The notes under the pieces were generated by a model. That model did not search any database. It saw nothing but the letters and a program-made list of their open reading frames with translations, and had not been told where the DNA came from. A program made the position numbers and the translations under genes. 64,000 nt of DNA from Flavobacterium sp. LHD-80 (GTDB lineage: Bacteria; Bacteroidota; Bacteroidia; Flavobacteriales; Flavobacteriaceae): positions 124,001-188,000 of the forward strand of contig NZ_JAVFVS010000013.1 in NCBI RefSeq assembly GCF_030929605.1, in the 5' to 3' direction. Positions 17,839-27,392 of this stretch are shown here, one piece after another (the first letter of the stretch is position 1; each line of letters begins with the position of its first letter).

Positions 17839-18585
17839 ATGAAATTACTAGAAGGAAAAGTAGCAATCATTACGGGCGCTAGCCGCGGAATTGGAAAAGG
17901 AATTGCAGAAGTTTTTGCTAAACATGGTGCAAACGTAGCATTTACATATAGTTCATCTGCTGCATCTGCAGAAGCTCTTGAAGCTGAATTGAATAGTTTA
18001 GGAGTTAAAGCAAAAGGATATCAATCTAATGCTGCCGATTTTAATGAAGCACAAGCTTTTGTTGATGCTGTTTTAGCTGATTTTGGAACTGTTGATATTT
18101 TAATCAACAACGCTGGAATTACAAAAGATAATTTATTGATGCGTATGTCTGAAGCTGATTTTGACCAAGTTATTGATGTTAACTTGAAATCTGTTTTCAA
18201 TATGACAAAAGCAATTCAAAAAACATTTTTGAAACAACGCGCTGGTTCTATCATCAATATCAGTTCTGTAGTTGGTGTTTCTGGAAACGCTGGACAAACA
18301 AATTATGCTGCTTCTAAAGCGGGTGCAATTGGTTTTACAAAATCTGTAGCGCTTGAATTAGGTTCTCGTAATATTCGTTGCAACGCAATCGCGCCAGGTT
18401 TCATCGAAACTGAAATGACTGCAAAATTACCTGAAGATGTAGTAAAAGGATGGAGAGACGGAATTCCGTTGAAACGTGGCGGAACTACTGAGGATGTTGC
18501 AAATGCTTGTCTTTTCTTAGCTTCAGATATGAGTGCATACGTTACAGGACAAGTTCTTAACGTTTGCGGAGGAATGCTTACTTAA
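17839..18585 (+). CDS. fabG: 3-oxoacyl-ACP reductase (SDR family)
   Basis: The protein has 248 residues. The NADPH-binding motif is TGASRGIGKGIA, the NAG motif is LINNAGITKDN, and the catalytic Ser, Tyr and Lys are seen in INISSVVGVSGNAGQTNYAASKAG. The ending, GQVLNVCGGM, is typical of FabG. It reduces 3-oxoacyl-ACP in fatty-acid elongation. The start MKLLEGKVAIITGAS fits the family. It is not in a fab cluster here, so it could also be a FabG paralogue, but the close match makes the main enzyme likely. Confidence 0.92.
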   Translation: MKLLEGKVAIITGASRGIGKGIAEVFAKHGANVAFTYSSSAASAEALEAELNSLGVKAKGYQSNAADFNEAQAFVDAVLADFGTVDILINNAGITKDNLLMRMSEADFDQVIDVNLKSVFNMTKAIQKTFLKQRAGSIINISSVVGVSGNAGQTNYAASKAGAIGFTKSVALELGSRNIRCNAIAPGFIETEMTAKLPEDVVKGWRDGIPLKRGGTTEDVANACLFLASDMSAYVTGQVLNVCGGMLT

Positions 18586-18593
18586 TAGTTTGC

Positions 18594-18706
18594 AGTGTTC
18601 AGTTTTTGAGTATTCAGTAAATTCAATCTGAAAAATAATAAAAAGAACACGTTTGTTATAATTCGATTTTTAAATTCTGATCACTAAAAACTGATTACTG
18701 AACACT
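18594..18706. repeat. Inverted word array in the fabG-VWA spacer
   Basis: AGTGTTCAGTTTTTGAGTATTCAGT at its left end is mirrored by AAAAACTGATTACTGAACACT at 18686-18706. It belongs to the same spacer architecture as elsewhere, using the word TTCAGT. Confidence 0.6.
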
Positions 18707-18714
18707 AAATATAT

Positions 18715-20742
18715 ATGACTACAAACTCGATTTTATTATTATTGCTTTCTTTAGTAATAGCTGGTGGTTTGTCGTATTTTCAATATTTTTTTAAAGCCAA
18801 AAACAAATCAAATCTGATTTGGTTTTTGGCTTTTTTACGTTTTTTGGCCATTTTTGGTTTATTGGTTTTATTGATAAATCCGGTAATTTCTAAGAGTTCT
18901 CTTGAAATCACCAAAACACCATTAGCAATTGCTGTAGATAATTCGAGCTCTATTGAAGCTTTGAAATCAGATAAAAAAGCAGTTGAATTATATCAAAAAC
19001 TAATTTCAAATCCTGCTCTTAAAGAGAAATTTGAAATTCAGTCCTATCAATTTGATGCTGATTTCAAATCTTCAGATAAATTTGATTTTAAAGGAAAGCA
19101 AACCAATCTTGATGAAGTTGCCAAAAATCTAAAAAGCATCAACAAAAACCTGACTTTCCCAACTGTTATCATTACTGACGGAAACCAGACTACAGGAAAC
19201 GATTATGTTTATCGATTCGATCCTGTCAATAAAGTTTATCCTTTGGTTGTGGGAGATACAACTACTTTTTTTGATTTAAAAATCAATCAACTGAACGTAA
19301 ACAAATACGCTTTTCATAAAAATAAATTTCCTGTCGAAGTTTTTCTGCAATATTCTGGTGAAAAAGCCACAACTGCCGATTTTACTATTTCGCAAGGAAA
19401 TTCTATAGTTGCAAAAGAGAAAGTTTCATTTTCTTCGTCTAAAAAAACAGCTTCTATAAATTTGCTTTTGCCAGCAGATAAAGTAGGATTGCAGATTTTT
19501 AGAGCTTCAATTTCTTCAAATGTAAAAGAGAAAAACAGCTATAATAATATCAAAAATTTTGCTGTCGAAATAATCGATCAAAAATCTACAATTGCAATTG
19601 TTTCGGCTATAAATCACCCTGATATTGCGGCTTTAAAACGTTCAATCGAGGTTAATGCACAACGTAAAGTGATTTTGGTTAAACCAAATGATATCAATCA
19701 ATTGCAAGAAGTTTCTGTTTTGGTTTTATATCAACCAAATGCATCTTTCAAAGCCGTTTTCGACAACAATAAAAATGCAGGAAGAAATACTTTTATTATA
19801 ACAGGAAACAACACCGATTTCAATTTTTTAAATCAGCAACAAAACAATCTGATTTTCAAAATGAGCGGACAAACGGAAGATTATTTATCTGAATTCCAAT
19901 CTCAGTTTAATTTGTTCGCGATTGATGATATTGGTTTTGAAAATTTTCCTCCGTTGCAAAATGCATTCGGAACTATTACAACAAACGGAAATGTTTCTGT
20001 TCTGCTTTCTTCAAGAATTAGAAATGTTTCTACAAATGCACCTTTATTGGCTTTCGCCGAAAATCAAGGAAAAAGAACTGCTTTTCTTTTAGGAGAAAAC
20101 AGTTGGAAATGGCGCTTGCAAAGCCATATTGACAATCAGTCGTTTGAAAAATATGATGTTTTTGTAGATAAGATAATTCAGTTTTTAGCGACTTCTGCTT
20201 CAAAAAAATCTTTGGTAGTTACACATGAAAGTTTTTATAATTCAGGAGACGAGCTTGTAATCAATGCGCAGTATTTCAATAAAAATTACGAATTTGACGA
20301 AAAGGCAAGATTAACAATTTCAGTTACAAATGCAGAAACGAAGCAAAACAAAAACTACGATTTACTGAAAGGAAACAATTCATATTCCGTAAATCTTGAC
20401 GGATTAACGGCCGGGAAATATAATTTTACAGTAAAAGAATTAAATTCAAATACTTCGTATTCAAGTCATTTTGAGATTTTAGATTTTGATATTGAAAAAC
20501 AATTCGTAAATCCAGACGTTTTAAAACTAAAACAATTAGCGTTACAGACAAACGGAAAAGCATTCTTTGAAAATCAAGCAGACGATTTGATTAATATGCT
20601 TTTAGAAAACAAAGAATATAAATCAATTGAAAAGAATGTTTCAACTAAAACTCCAATTATTGACTGGGTTTGGTTGTTGATTTTAATTGCTGCTTTATTG
20701 ACTACGGAATGGTTTGTTAGAAAATATAATGGACTTTTGTAG
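18715..20742 (+). CDS. VWA-domain membrane protein
   Basis: The protein has 675 residues. Two N-terminal membrane segments (about 5-25 and 36-59) are followed by a von Willebrand A-like domain with a MIDAS-type DNSSS (AIAVDNSSSIEAL) and IITDGNQTTG. A glutamine amidotransferase-like/BatA-type middle region and a beta-sandwich region come next, and a C-terminal membrane segment lies near residues 652-668 (IIDWVWLLILIAALLTTEWFV). It resembles conserved flavobacterial inner-membrane proteins with a large periplasmic part. The function is unknown, perhaps envelope stress or assembly like the Bat proteins. Confidence 0.7.
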   Translation: MTTNSILLLLLSLVIAGGLSYFQYFFKAKNKSNLIWFLAFLRFLAIFGLLVLLINPVISKSSLEITKTPLAIAVDNSSSIEALKSDKKAVELYQKLISNPALKEKFEIQSYQFDADFKSSDKFDFKGKQTNLDEVAKNLKSINKNLTFPTVIITDGNQTTGNDYVYRFDPVNKVYPLVVGDTTTFFDLKINQLNVNKYAFHKNKFPVEVFLQYSGEKATTADFTISQGNSIVAKEKVSFSSSKKTASINLLLPADKVGLQIFRASISSNVKEKNSYNNIKNFAVEIIDQKSTIAIVSAINHPDIAALKRSIEVNAQRKVILVKPNDINQLQEVSVLVLYQPNASFKAVFDNNKNAGRNTFIITGNNTDFNFLNQQQNNLIFKMSGQTEDYLSEFQSQFNLFAIDDIGFENFPPLQNAFGTITTNGNVSVLLSSRIRNVSTNAPLLAFAENQGKRTAFLLGENSWKWRLQSHIDNQSFEKYDVFVDKIIQFLATSASKKSLVVTHESFYNSGDELVINAQYFNKNYEFDEKARLTISVTNAETKQNKNYDLLKGNNSYSVNLDGLTAGKYNFTVKELNSNTSYSSHFEILDFDIEKQFVNPDVLKLKQLALQTNGKAFFENQADDLINMLLENKEYKSIEKNVSTKTPIIDWVWLLILIAALLTTEWFVRKYNGLL

Positions 20743-20765
20743 GTTCGTAATAATTACAATATAAA

Positions 20766-20917
20766 GTCCCTACGGGACAAAATGAACTTATAAATCTATT
20801 CTACCAACATTTAATCTCTACGAGATTCCTTAAAATGTTTTTTATCTCTGAACTCCTTTAGGAGTTTAATATTGGTAGAAAAAAAAGAACAACCAAATAA
20901 ATTTGTCCCTTTGGGAC
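20766..20917. repeat. Nested palindromic element, copy A
   Basis: The outer arms are GTCCCTACGGGAC (20766-20778) and GTCCCTTTGGGAC (20905-20917). The inner arms are CTACCAACATTTAA and TTAATATTGGTAG. The core holds two small palindromes, ATCTCTACGAGAT and AACTCCTTTAGGAGTT, in that order. A second copy at 33348-33476 has the core in reverse order, so the two are inserted in opposite orientations. No reading frame is present. Confidence 0.9.
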
Positions 20918-20980
20918 TGTATATTGGATATATTTGGTTTCAATTAGTAGAAGTTTTAATCATTTTTTGAGAATAAAAAC

Positions 20981-21877
20981 ATGGATTTCAGGCTAAAAGT
21001 ATTTTACACTGTTGCGCTCCGCCTTAATTTTACTAAAGCGGCAACTGAATTATATATCACACAGCCCGCAGTTTCTAAACACATTCAAGAACTCGAAGAA
21101 ACCTATAAAACCAAACTTTTTGAAAGAAACGGTTCTAAAATAGCTTTAACTCCTGCAGGAAATATTCTGCTGAAACATACTAAAGAAATTTTTGAAATTT
21201 ATCGCGAAATTGATTTTGAAATGAGTTCTTTTATTAGTGAACGACAAGGTTTATTAAGGTTAGGAGCAAGCACAACTATTTCGCAATATATAATTTCTCC
21301 AATTTTGGCCCGTTTTCATCAAAAGCAAAAAGACATAAAAGTCAATTTGCTGAACGGAAATACAGAGCAAATCGAAAATGCTTTAATCAATAAAGAAATA
21401 GAAATTGGTATTGTTGAAGGGCAATCAAAAAATCAATCCATAAAATACATTCCATTTTTAAAAGACGAATTGGTTTTAGTCTGCAGCAATAATAATCCAT
21501 TCGCAAAGCAGAATGAGATTTCTTTAAACGATTTAAAATCAATGAAATTCATAACTCGTGAACGTGGCTCTGGAACACTTGAAGTTATTGAATTTGAATT
21601 GAAAAAAGTAGGTTTGAAATTTTCTGATTTGCAGATTGAAATGCAACTTGGAAGTACAGAAAGTATAAAATCCTATTTGCTAAACTCAGATTGTTTTGCT
21701 TTTATGTCTATTCATGCAGTAGGAAAAGAGTTGAAAAACAAAGAATTGATTGTTTTAGATGTTGAAAATCTAGCAATTGAAAGATATTTTTATATTATCA
21801 CGCTATTAGGGAAATCAGATGCTCTATCTGAACTGTTTATTCAAAATATAGCTTCTCATTATAACTTGAAGTTATAG
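20981..21877 (+). CDS. LysR-family transcriptional regulator
   Basis: The protein has 298 residues. The N-terminal winged helix is FYTVALRLNFTKAATELYITQPAVSKHIQELEETYKTKLFERN. The periplasmic-binding-like effector domain (about 90-290) has GASTTISQYIISPIL and the EIGIVEG segment. The general layout is close to CysB/YeiE-like activators. The YeiH-type exporter gene follows 74 bases downstream in the same direction, so this regulator probably controls it. In enterobacteria YeiE and YeiH are also neighbours. Confidence 0.88.
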   Translation: MDFRLKVFYTVALRLNFTKAATELYITQPAVSKHIQELEETYKTKLFERNGSKIALTPAGNILLKHTKEIFEIYREIDFEMSSFISERQGLLRLGASTTISQYIISPILARFHQKQKDIKVNLLNGNTEQIENALINKEIEIGIVEGQSKNQSIKYIPFLKDELVLVCSNNNPFAKQNEISLNDLKSMKFITRERGSGTLEVIEFELKKVGLKFSDLQIEMQLGSTESIKSYLLNSDCFAFMSIHAVGKELKNKELIVLDVENLAIERYFYIITLLGKSDALSELFIQNIASHYNLKL

Positions 21878-21951
21878 TGTATTGTTATTTGCGATTGGCA
21901 TTTTCCGTTTAATCAACGGAACTTTGCAAAGTAAATATCAATTGCCTTATT

Positions 21952-22917
21952 TTGAAAACAAAGCAACATTCCGCATCACAATTATTTGAAATCAATCTTT
22001 ATGTGCAGCAGGCATTTTTTGTAGCTGTAATATTCTTATGTTTATTTTCGATCATTTCTCCGCCAATAGCTCTATTATTAGGAGTTGTAATGGTAAATGT
22101 ATTTGGGAATCCGTTTGTTGCGTTTAATGCCAAAGCCATTACGTTTCTATTACAATTTTCTGTTATTGGTTTGGGTTTCGGAATGAACGCAGAAAGCGCA
22201 TTTTCAGCAGGAAAAGAAGGTTTTGTTTTAACCGTATTTTCAATCTTTAGCACATTGCTTTTCGGATTTCTACTTGGAAAATGGCTAAAAACAGAGAAAA
22301 AAACCTCGCATTTAATTTCATGTGGCACCGCAATTTGTGGAGGAAGCGCAATTGCAGCAATTTCGCCTGTAATTAAATCAAATGAAAATCAGACATCTAT
22401 TGCTTTGGGAGTGATTTTTATTCTGAATTCAGTTGCGTTATTTGTTTTCCCATTTATTGGGCATCAGCTTGATTTGTCTCAAAAAGATTTTGGGTTATGG
22501 TGTGCGATTGCGATTCATGATACAAGTTCTGTTGTTGGCGCGGCTAACAAATATGGCGCCGAAGCTTTGCAAATTGCGACAACTGTAAAACTGGCAAGAG
22601 CTTTATGGATTATCCCAATTTCACTTTTAACTGCAATGATTTTCAAGAACAAAAACAGCAAAATCAAAATACCATACTTTATTGGATTGTTTATTATAGC
22701 GATGCTTTTGAATTCTTATTTTCCAAATGTTTCTGTTTTGGCACCTCATATTGTAAATCTGGCCAAAATTGGTTTAACCATTACTTTGTTTTTAATTGGT
22801 GCAACTTTAAATGTAAATACTTTAAAATCAGTAGGAGTGAAGCCTTTGCTTCAAGGTGTTTTTCTTTGGGTTTTTATTGCTAGTTTGAGTTTGGTGGCAA
22901 TTATTTATTTAAGCTAA
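21952..22917 (+). CDS. YeiH-family putative sulfate exporter
   Basis: This 321-residue membrane protein of the YeiH/UPF0324 family has about ten hydrophobic segments and the conserved SCGTAICGGSAIAAISPVI and AIAIHDTSSVVGAANKYG motifs. The start codon is TTG at 21952 (MKTKQHSASQLF), as no ATG occurs before the first membrane helix. The physiological substrate in this phylum is not established. The stop lies one base from the stop of the opposite-strand gene at 22919, with no visible terminator between them. Confidence 0.85.
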   Translation: MKTKQHSASQLFEINLYVQQAFFVAVIFLCLFSIISPPIALLLGVVMVNVFGNPFVAFNAKAITFLLQFSVIGLGFGMNAESAFSAGKEGFVLTVFSIFSTLLFGFLLGKWLKTEKKTSHLISCGTAICGGSAIAAISPVIKSNENQTSIALGVIFILNSVALFVFPFIGHQLDLSQKDFGLWCAIAIHDTSSVVGAANKYGAEALQIATTVKLARALWIIPISLLTAMIFKNKNSKIKIPYFIGLFIIAMLLNSYFPNVSVLAPHIVNLAKIGLTITLFLIGATLNVNTLKSVGVKPLLQGVFLWVFIASLSLVAIIYLS

Positions 22918-22918
22918 A

Positions 22919-23869
22919 TTATTTTACATTGGAGAATTTTACAATTGGTTCACCGATCATTTTGTAGAATTTTCCTTTAAATGAAAAACGTCTTTCAATC
23001 TCAAAATCAAATTGTTTTTTAGTTTTTGCCATTCCAGCTATTTCTTTGGGGAAATCAACTTCGAATTCATCTTCAGCTTTCGCGGTTTTGTTAAAAGAAC
23101 CTTTTGTTTTAATGATAATATCTCTAAAATGCTTTTTAGTAGTATCGTTTACAACAGAATATGAGCTTGACCAATTAGTGCTTGCAACATTTGTAAGCTG
23201 GTAATAAGGGACTTCTAATATTGGCTGATATTTCCCTTCAAACCCTGCAACTAAGTAAAGCCAGCCTTCAAAAGGTCCGCCGGCGCCACCGTTAACATGG
23301 AGTAAAGTAAAAGCATATTGATCTTCACCAATTTCTACGAGTTTAGGTTTTGGAGCTTGAGAAAAAGCGCCAAACGCAGCAACAGCAGGCTGAAACGATC
23401 GCATTTCCCAAATCGCTCCGTTTTTGGCAAATTTGGCGACACCTAAAAGACCTCCAAAAAATCGGCCGGTTTGCAAACCATCTTCATCACCTTCTGAATG
23501 GTTGAAGAATAAAAGCTTAAACTTATTTTCTTTTGAATCTGAATAATCAATATTGGCAAGAAGTCTCGTTGCAACACCTTCTTTATAAGGAAATAGTTGA
23601 TCGCCTTCGACTCCGTTTACATCAATAAAAGGTGCAGGTTTGCAAGTTTTGCAACCCCAGTTTATAAAAGTATTGTGATCTGGCAGATTAAATAATTTAC
23701 CTGGAAAAAGCATCTGCATTGTTTTGATTCCGTCAAAGGGTTCAGAAATTTTAAGAACTCTTTTGGAATTTAAAATAGTGTCGCTTACGTTTTTTAGCTG
23801 TAAATCAGATTGTTGTGCAAAGCAAAAACTAGAAATTAAAAGAAATAAATTCAATAAAACAGTGCGCAT
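22919..23869 (-). CDS. Secreted protein of unknown function
   Basis: I chose the start at 23869 (MRTVLLNLFLLISSFCFAQQ), which gives a clear signal peptide and a 316-residue protein. The frame extends 22 codons further upstream, but a promoter box lies within that stretch. The mature part holds a GCKTCKP motif (about residues 75-81), a Gly-rich GGAGGPFEGWLYLVAGFEG, and a C-terminal beta-rich region. No family is recognised. It may be periplasmic or on the surface. Confidence 0.65.
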   Translation of the reverse strand: MRTVLLNLFLLISSFCFAQQSDLQLKNVSDTILNSKRVLKISEPFDGIKTMQMLFPGKLFNLPDHNTFINWGCKTCKPAPFIDVNGVEGDQLFPYKEGVATRLLANIDYSDSKENKFKLLFFNHSEGDEDGLQTGRFFGGLLGVAKFAKNGAIWEMRSFQPAVAAFGAFSQAPKPKLVEIGEDQYAFTLLHVNGGAGGPFEGWLYLVAGFEGKYQPILEVPYYQLTNVASTNWSSSYSVVNDTTKKHFRDIIIKTKGSFNKTAKAEDEFEVDFPKEIAGMAKTKKQFDFEIERRFSFKGKFYKMIGEPIVKFSNVK

Positions 23870-23892
23870 ATTTGTAAGATTTAGCTTTAGAT

Positions 23893-23919
23893 CAAACATA
23901 CAAATAAAAAAAGTTTCAA
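23893..23919 (-). promoter_or_regulatory. Candidate promoter of the secreted-protein gene
   Basis: On the minus strand, TATGTTTG (23893-23900) matches the -7 box and a TTG (23917-23919) lies 16 bases upstream, slightly closer than usual. It is 24 bases from the chosen start and argues against the longer frame. Confidence 0.5.
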
Positions 23920-24013
23920 CATGAACATATGTCACTTATATGGTGTAAAAACTGTAAAAAATCAAATTAGCATAATCTTAATTAGTAAATTTTTAAATTA
24001 TCTTTAAATAAGG

Positions 24014-24021
24014 TAACTTTG
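24014..24021 (+). promoter_or_regulatory. Candidate -7 box before the S1/P1-like gene
   Basis: TAACTTTG matches TAnnTTTG. It overlaps the TTG at 24019 that would start a longer frame, so translation most likely begins at the ATG at 24043. Confidence 0.6.
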
Positions 24022-24042
24022 CCTTCCAAATACAAAAACAAA

Positions 24043-25041
24043 ATGAAAAACTTCAAAATGAGACCAAAATTAATTGCTCTTTTCGCATTAGTTATTGGTT
24101 TTTTCACCCTTTCTTGGGGAATTGTCGGTCACGAACGAATCAACAAAGCAGCCGTAATGGCTTTGCCGAAACAGGTTCAAGTATTTTTTTACAATCACAT
24201 TGATTTTATTACACAAGAAGCTTCGGTTCCAGACATTCGTAAATATGCTTTAAATTATAAAGATGAAAATCCTAGGCATTATTTTGATATGGAAAACTTT
24301 GGTTCTGCTGATAGTATTCCGCAGACTATGGAAGAAGCAAAGAAAAAATATAATGCTAAATTCTTGAATGATAACGGGATTTTGCCTTGGTATATTGAAG
24401 ATATGATGGCAAAATTAACGAAGGCATTTAAAGACAAAAACAGAGCTGAAATCTTATTCTTAGCAGCTGATTTAGGTCATTATATTGGTGATGCACACAT
24501 GCCGTTGCATACTTCTGCAAATCATGACGGACAATTAAGCGACCAAAAAGGAATTCATTCGCTTTGGGAAAGCAGATTGCCTGAATTGTTTGCAAAAAAC
24601 TACAAATTAAATGTTCCTGAAGCGCAGTATTATCCAGATGTGCATAAAGCGACTTGGGATATGATTAATGATACACACAGTCTAGTAAAACCTTTATTAG
24701 ATATCGATAAAAAATTGCGTACTTCAACTCCAGAAAATAAAGTTTTCCAATTAGATGCTGAAGGAAAAGTGATGAAAAGCAAATACAATACAGCTCTTTT
24801 TGCTGATGAATATGCTGCAAAACTTCATACTGATTTGAACGGAATGGTTGAAAAACAAATGAGAAAAGCTATTGCTGCTACAGCAAGTTTTTGGTATACA
24901 GCATGGGTAAATGCTGGAAAACCAGATTTAAGTGATTTAGACGCACCTTCAGTTACACAAAGAAATTATCAATCTTTACAAGACGATTTGAAATTATATC
25001 AAAAAGGAGATTTATTCGGAATGAGAAATCAGAATGATTAA
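24043..25041 (+). CDS. S1/P1-nuclease or zinc phospholipase C-like secreted enzyme
   Basis: The protein has 332 residues. The signal peptide runs to about residue 24 and ends just before a Trp (FFTLS/WGIVGHERI). In the S1/P1 and zinc phospholipase C superfamily, this N-terminal Trp is itself a zinc ligand. Other candidate ligands are seen in GHERINKAA, in AADLGHYIGDAHMPLHTSANHDG and in GIHSLWESRLPE. These enzymes cut single-stranded nucleic acids or phospholipids in the periplasm or outside the cell. Which substrate applies is not decided here. The gene is monocistronic, with a strong terminator after it. Confidence 0.8.
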   Translation: MKNFKMRPKLIALFALVIGFFTLSWGIVGHERINKAAVMALPKQVQVFFYNHIDFITQEASVPDIRKYALNYKDENPRHYFDMENFGSADSIPQTMEEAKKKYNAKFLNDNGILPWYIEDMMAKLTKAFKDKNRAEILFLAADLGHYIGDAHMPLHTSANHDGQLSDQKGIHSLWESRLPELFAKNYKLNVPEAQYYPDVHKATWDMINDTHSLVKPLLDIDKKLRTSTPENKVFQLDAEGKVMKSKYNTALFADEYAAKLHTDLNGMVEKQMRKAIAATASFWYTAWVNAGKPDLSDLDAPSVTQRNYQSLQDDLKLYQKGDLFGMRNQND

Positions 25042-25106
25042 GTTTTTGTTTCATGTTTCAAGTTTCATGTTTCAATTTTCATGTTGAAGATTAATTTGAA
25101 ATATAG

Positions 25107-25144
25107 AAAAGCCTCAAATTCAAATGAATTTGAGGCTTTTTTTT
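25107..25144. terminator. Bidirectional terminator between convergent genes
   Basis: Perfect 15-bp arms AAAAGCCTCAAATTC (25107-25121) and its complement (25126-25140) with flanking A and T runs serve both strands. The preceding 25045-25085 holds the GTTTCAAG/GTTTCATG words found in other spacers. Confidence 0.9.
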
Positions 25145-25184
25145 AAACTATTTTCTTGCTTCTTTCGTCTTGTTTCTATTTTCT

Positions 25185-27320
25185 CTAGCGAAGATTTGCG
25201 TATAACTTCTTATTCTTAGCTTTTAAATCTTCAAACTGATATTGTTTTTCCTTTAATAAATACGATGCCGATTGATAAAAAGAAATGGCATCATTTACCA
25301 AATCAGTTCTTTGGGTTTTTACTGGGATTTCGTCGTAAAGAATTTGGAATTCCGGAGCAATTCCTGCTGTTGGCTTAACTTTTAAGTCGTATTGTTTTAC
25401 AACTTGTTTTGGCGATAAAATCGTTAATACGTTATCTTTTATCAAACCTAAATCTTGATAAGTAGCAATAAACGCTCTCGGTTTATAATCGGCTTTAAAA
25501 ACATCTTGTCCGAAAAATTTGCTTTCGTAATCAAAATGCAATAATCCGAAAAGTGTTGGCATTAAATCAATTTGCGACATTAATTGATTGTATTGAGCTG
25601 GCTTTTTATTTGGTGTATAAATAAAAGCAGGGATTCTATATTTGTCTAGCGGAAGCTGTGTTTTTCCTGCGCTAGAAGCACAGTGATCAGCCACAATAAC
25701 AAAAACTGTGTTTTGAAACCAAGGTTGTTTGCTAGCCATTTCGAAGAATCTTCGAAGCGCAAAATCAGTGTATTTTACACCGCCTTCGCGAGATTTAATG
25801 TCTTCTGGAATATCAATTTTATTATTAGGATAAGTAAACGGCCTGTGATTGCTCACCGTCATAATATGATTGAAGAAAGGCTTGTTTTGTTTGGCCTCAG
25901 CATTCATCACTTTTATGGCCTTATTATACATGTCTTCATCACAAACACCCCAAACATTCGAAAAGGTGATTTCTTCTGGAGAAAAACTTGATTTGTCAAC
26001 AATATCACAACCGTTTCCAGAATAAAAATCCTGCATGTTATCAAAGAAAGCGTCGCCACCATACATGAATTTCACATTATAGCCTTTTTGTTTGAAAACA
26101 GCACCGGTTGAAAATTTATTTTTATTGTCTTCACGTTTTACAACGCTTTCTCCGGCAGTTGGAGGCAAGCATAAAGTTACTGCTTCAAGACCACGTACAG
26201 TACGGTTTCCTGCTGCATATAAGTTGGTAAACTGCAGACTTTTTTGTGCTAAACTATCAAGAAATGGCGTTATATTTTGTTTGTTTCCATATGCTTTCAT
26301 GAAATCTGCACTGTAGCTTTCAATTGTAATTAAAACTACATTTTTATGATTTTCAAGAGAATCTTCGGTAATAGTTCGGATTGTATTTTCTCCAGAAATA
26401 GATGGAAATTGCTCTCTTAAATTTGCAAATGCTTGATGATTTGGAAGTGTTTTATAAAACTTCAAATAATCCAATTTGTTGTTTTGAAATGCCAAATAAA
26501 ACTTATACAATCCGTTGGATTGCAATTCATTTACAAAAACATTTTTCGAATTTTCTGTTTTTGCCAACATCGGAATTGCAAATATGGAAACAGCAAATAA
26601 TACAATGTATACTGCTGAAAATTTGATTTTATCATTTAGGTTCGGAATTTCTTTAATGAAATTAGCCGAGCCTTTCAATATAAAATAAGTAACTATTCCG
26701 GAAACTAAAAACAAAGCAGAAAATAGGGGTATTACGGGATACGACTGCATTATATTTCCAATTACTTCATTCGTATAAATCAAATAATTAACTGCAATAA
26801 AGTTGTATTTTACACCAAATTCATTCCAAAAGAAATATTCGCTTAAACCATTTTGAAGAATCAGTACAACATAAAGAAATACCACAAATGAAAACATCAA
26901 GAATCGTATTCTATCTCTCCATTTTGGTAAAAAAAGTAAGAGTGCAAAAAGAGCTGTTTTTATTCCAATGAAAATCAAAACTATTCTAGGTAAAGCGCCT
27001 CCGTATTCGTCAAAAATGCTTTTTCCAGACGCTATGTACAGAAATAAAGCAATAAAAGAACTTAGAATTATGTATCCGTAAGGCTTGTCGTATTTTGCAT
27101 TAGATATAAAAATAAGGTATAACCACAGAAATATGCTCGCCAAAACAAAAACAAAAAAATCAGAGATTAATCCTAAAGAAAAAATCTTCAGACTATCAAG
27201 AACTGTAAAACTACTTTGTGTTATTGGGTGAAAAAAAAGGACAATTCGCAAAAGAAAACTAATAGCAAAATAGAAAATTGCGAGATTGTAAAATGGAGAA
27301 AGTCTTTTGTAAAAAATCAT
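25185..27320 (-). CDS. LtaS-type sulfatase-fold phosphoglycerol transferase
   Basis: The protein has 711 residues with five N-terminal membrane segments within about residues 10-245. A large periplasmic alkaline-phosphatase-fold domain follows (about 320-640): VVLITIESYSADFM (metal-binding Glu), GNRTVRGLEAV (the Thr nucleophile position), FKQKGYNVKFMYGGDAFFDN and VFVIVADHCASS. Such enzymes move phosphoglycerol or phosphoethanolamine from lipids to envelope glycans. Gram-negatives lack lipoteichoic acid, so the acceptor is likely an outer-membrane or periplasmic glycan. It is divergent from an OmpR/kinase pair. Confidence 0.88.
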   Translation of the reverse strand: MIFYKRLSPFYNLAIFYFAISFLLRIVLFFHPITQSSFTVLDSLKIFSLGLISDFFVFVLASIFLWLYLIFISNAKYDKPYGYIILSSFIALFLYIASGKSIFDEYGGALPRIVLIFIGIKTALFALLLFLPKWRDRIRFLMFSFVVFLYVVLILQNGLSEYFFWNEFGVKYNFIAVNYLIYTNEVIGNIMQSYPVIPLFSALFLVSGIVTYFILKGSANFIKEIPNLNDKIKFSAVYIVLFAVSIFAIPMLAKTENSKNVFVNELQSNGLYKFYLAFQNNKLDYLKFYKTLPNHQAFANLREQFPSISGENTIRTITEDSLENHKNVVLITIESYSADFMKAYGNKQNITPFLDSLAQKSLQFTNLYAAGNRTVRGLEAVTLCLPPTAGESVVKREDNKNKFSTGAVFKQKGYNVKFMYGGDAFFDNMQDFYSGNGCDIVDKSSFSPEEITFSNVWGVCDEDMYNKAIKVMNAEAKQNKPFFNHIMTVSNHRPFTYPNNKIDIPEDIKSREGGVKYTDFALRRFFEMASKQPWFQNTVFVIVADHCASSAGKTQLPLDKYRIPAFIYTPNKKPAQYNQLMSQIDLMPTLFGLLHFDYESKFFGQDVFKADYKPRAFIATYQDLGLIKDNVLTILSPKQVVKQYDLKVKPTAGIAPEFQILYDEIPVKTQRTDLVNDAISFYQSASYLLKEKQYQFEDLKAKNKKLYANLR

Positions 27321-27336
27321 TGTATTATATTTTATG

Positions 27337-27344
27337 CAAAATTA
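27337..27344 (-). promoter_or_regulatory. Candidate -7 box of the LtaS-like gene
   Basis: The minus strand reads TAATTTTG, matching TAnnTTTG, 17 bases upstream of the start codon. Confidence 0.45.
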
Positions 27345-27392
27345 ATTTGCATTAATGAGTGCCAGATGAAGTTATGCTTTTACCTTGCTTAG

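Noticed and set aside
20766..20917. CRISPR-like repeat
   Set aside because: The repeats are inverted and nested, not direct with unique spacers, and no cas gene is present.
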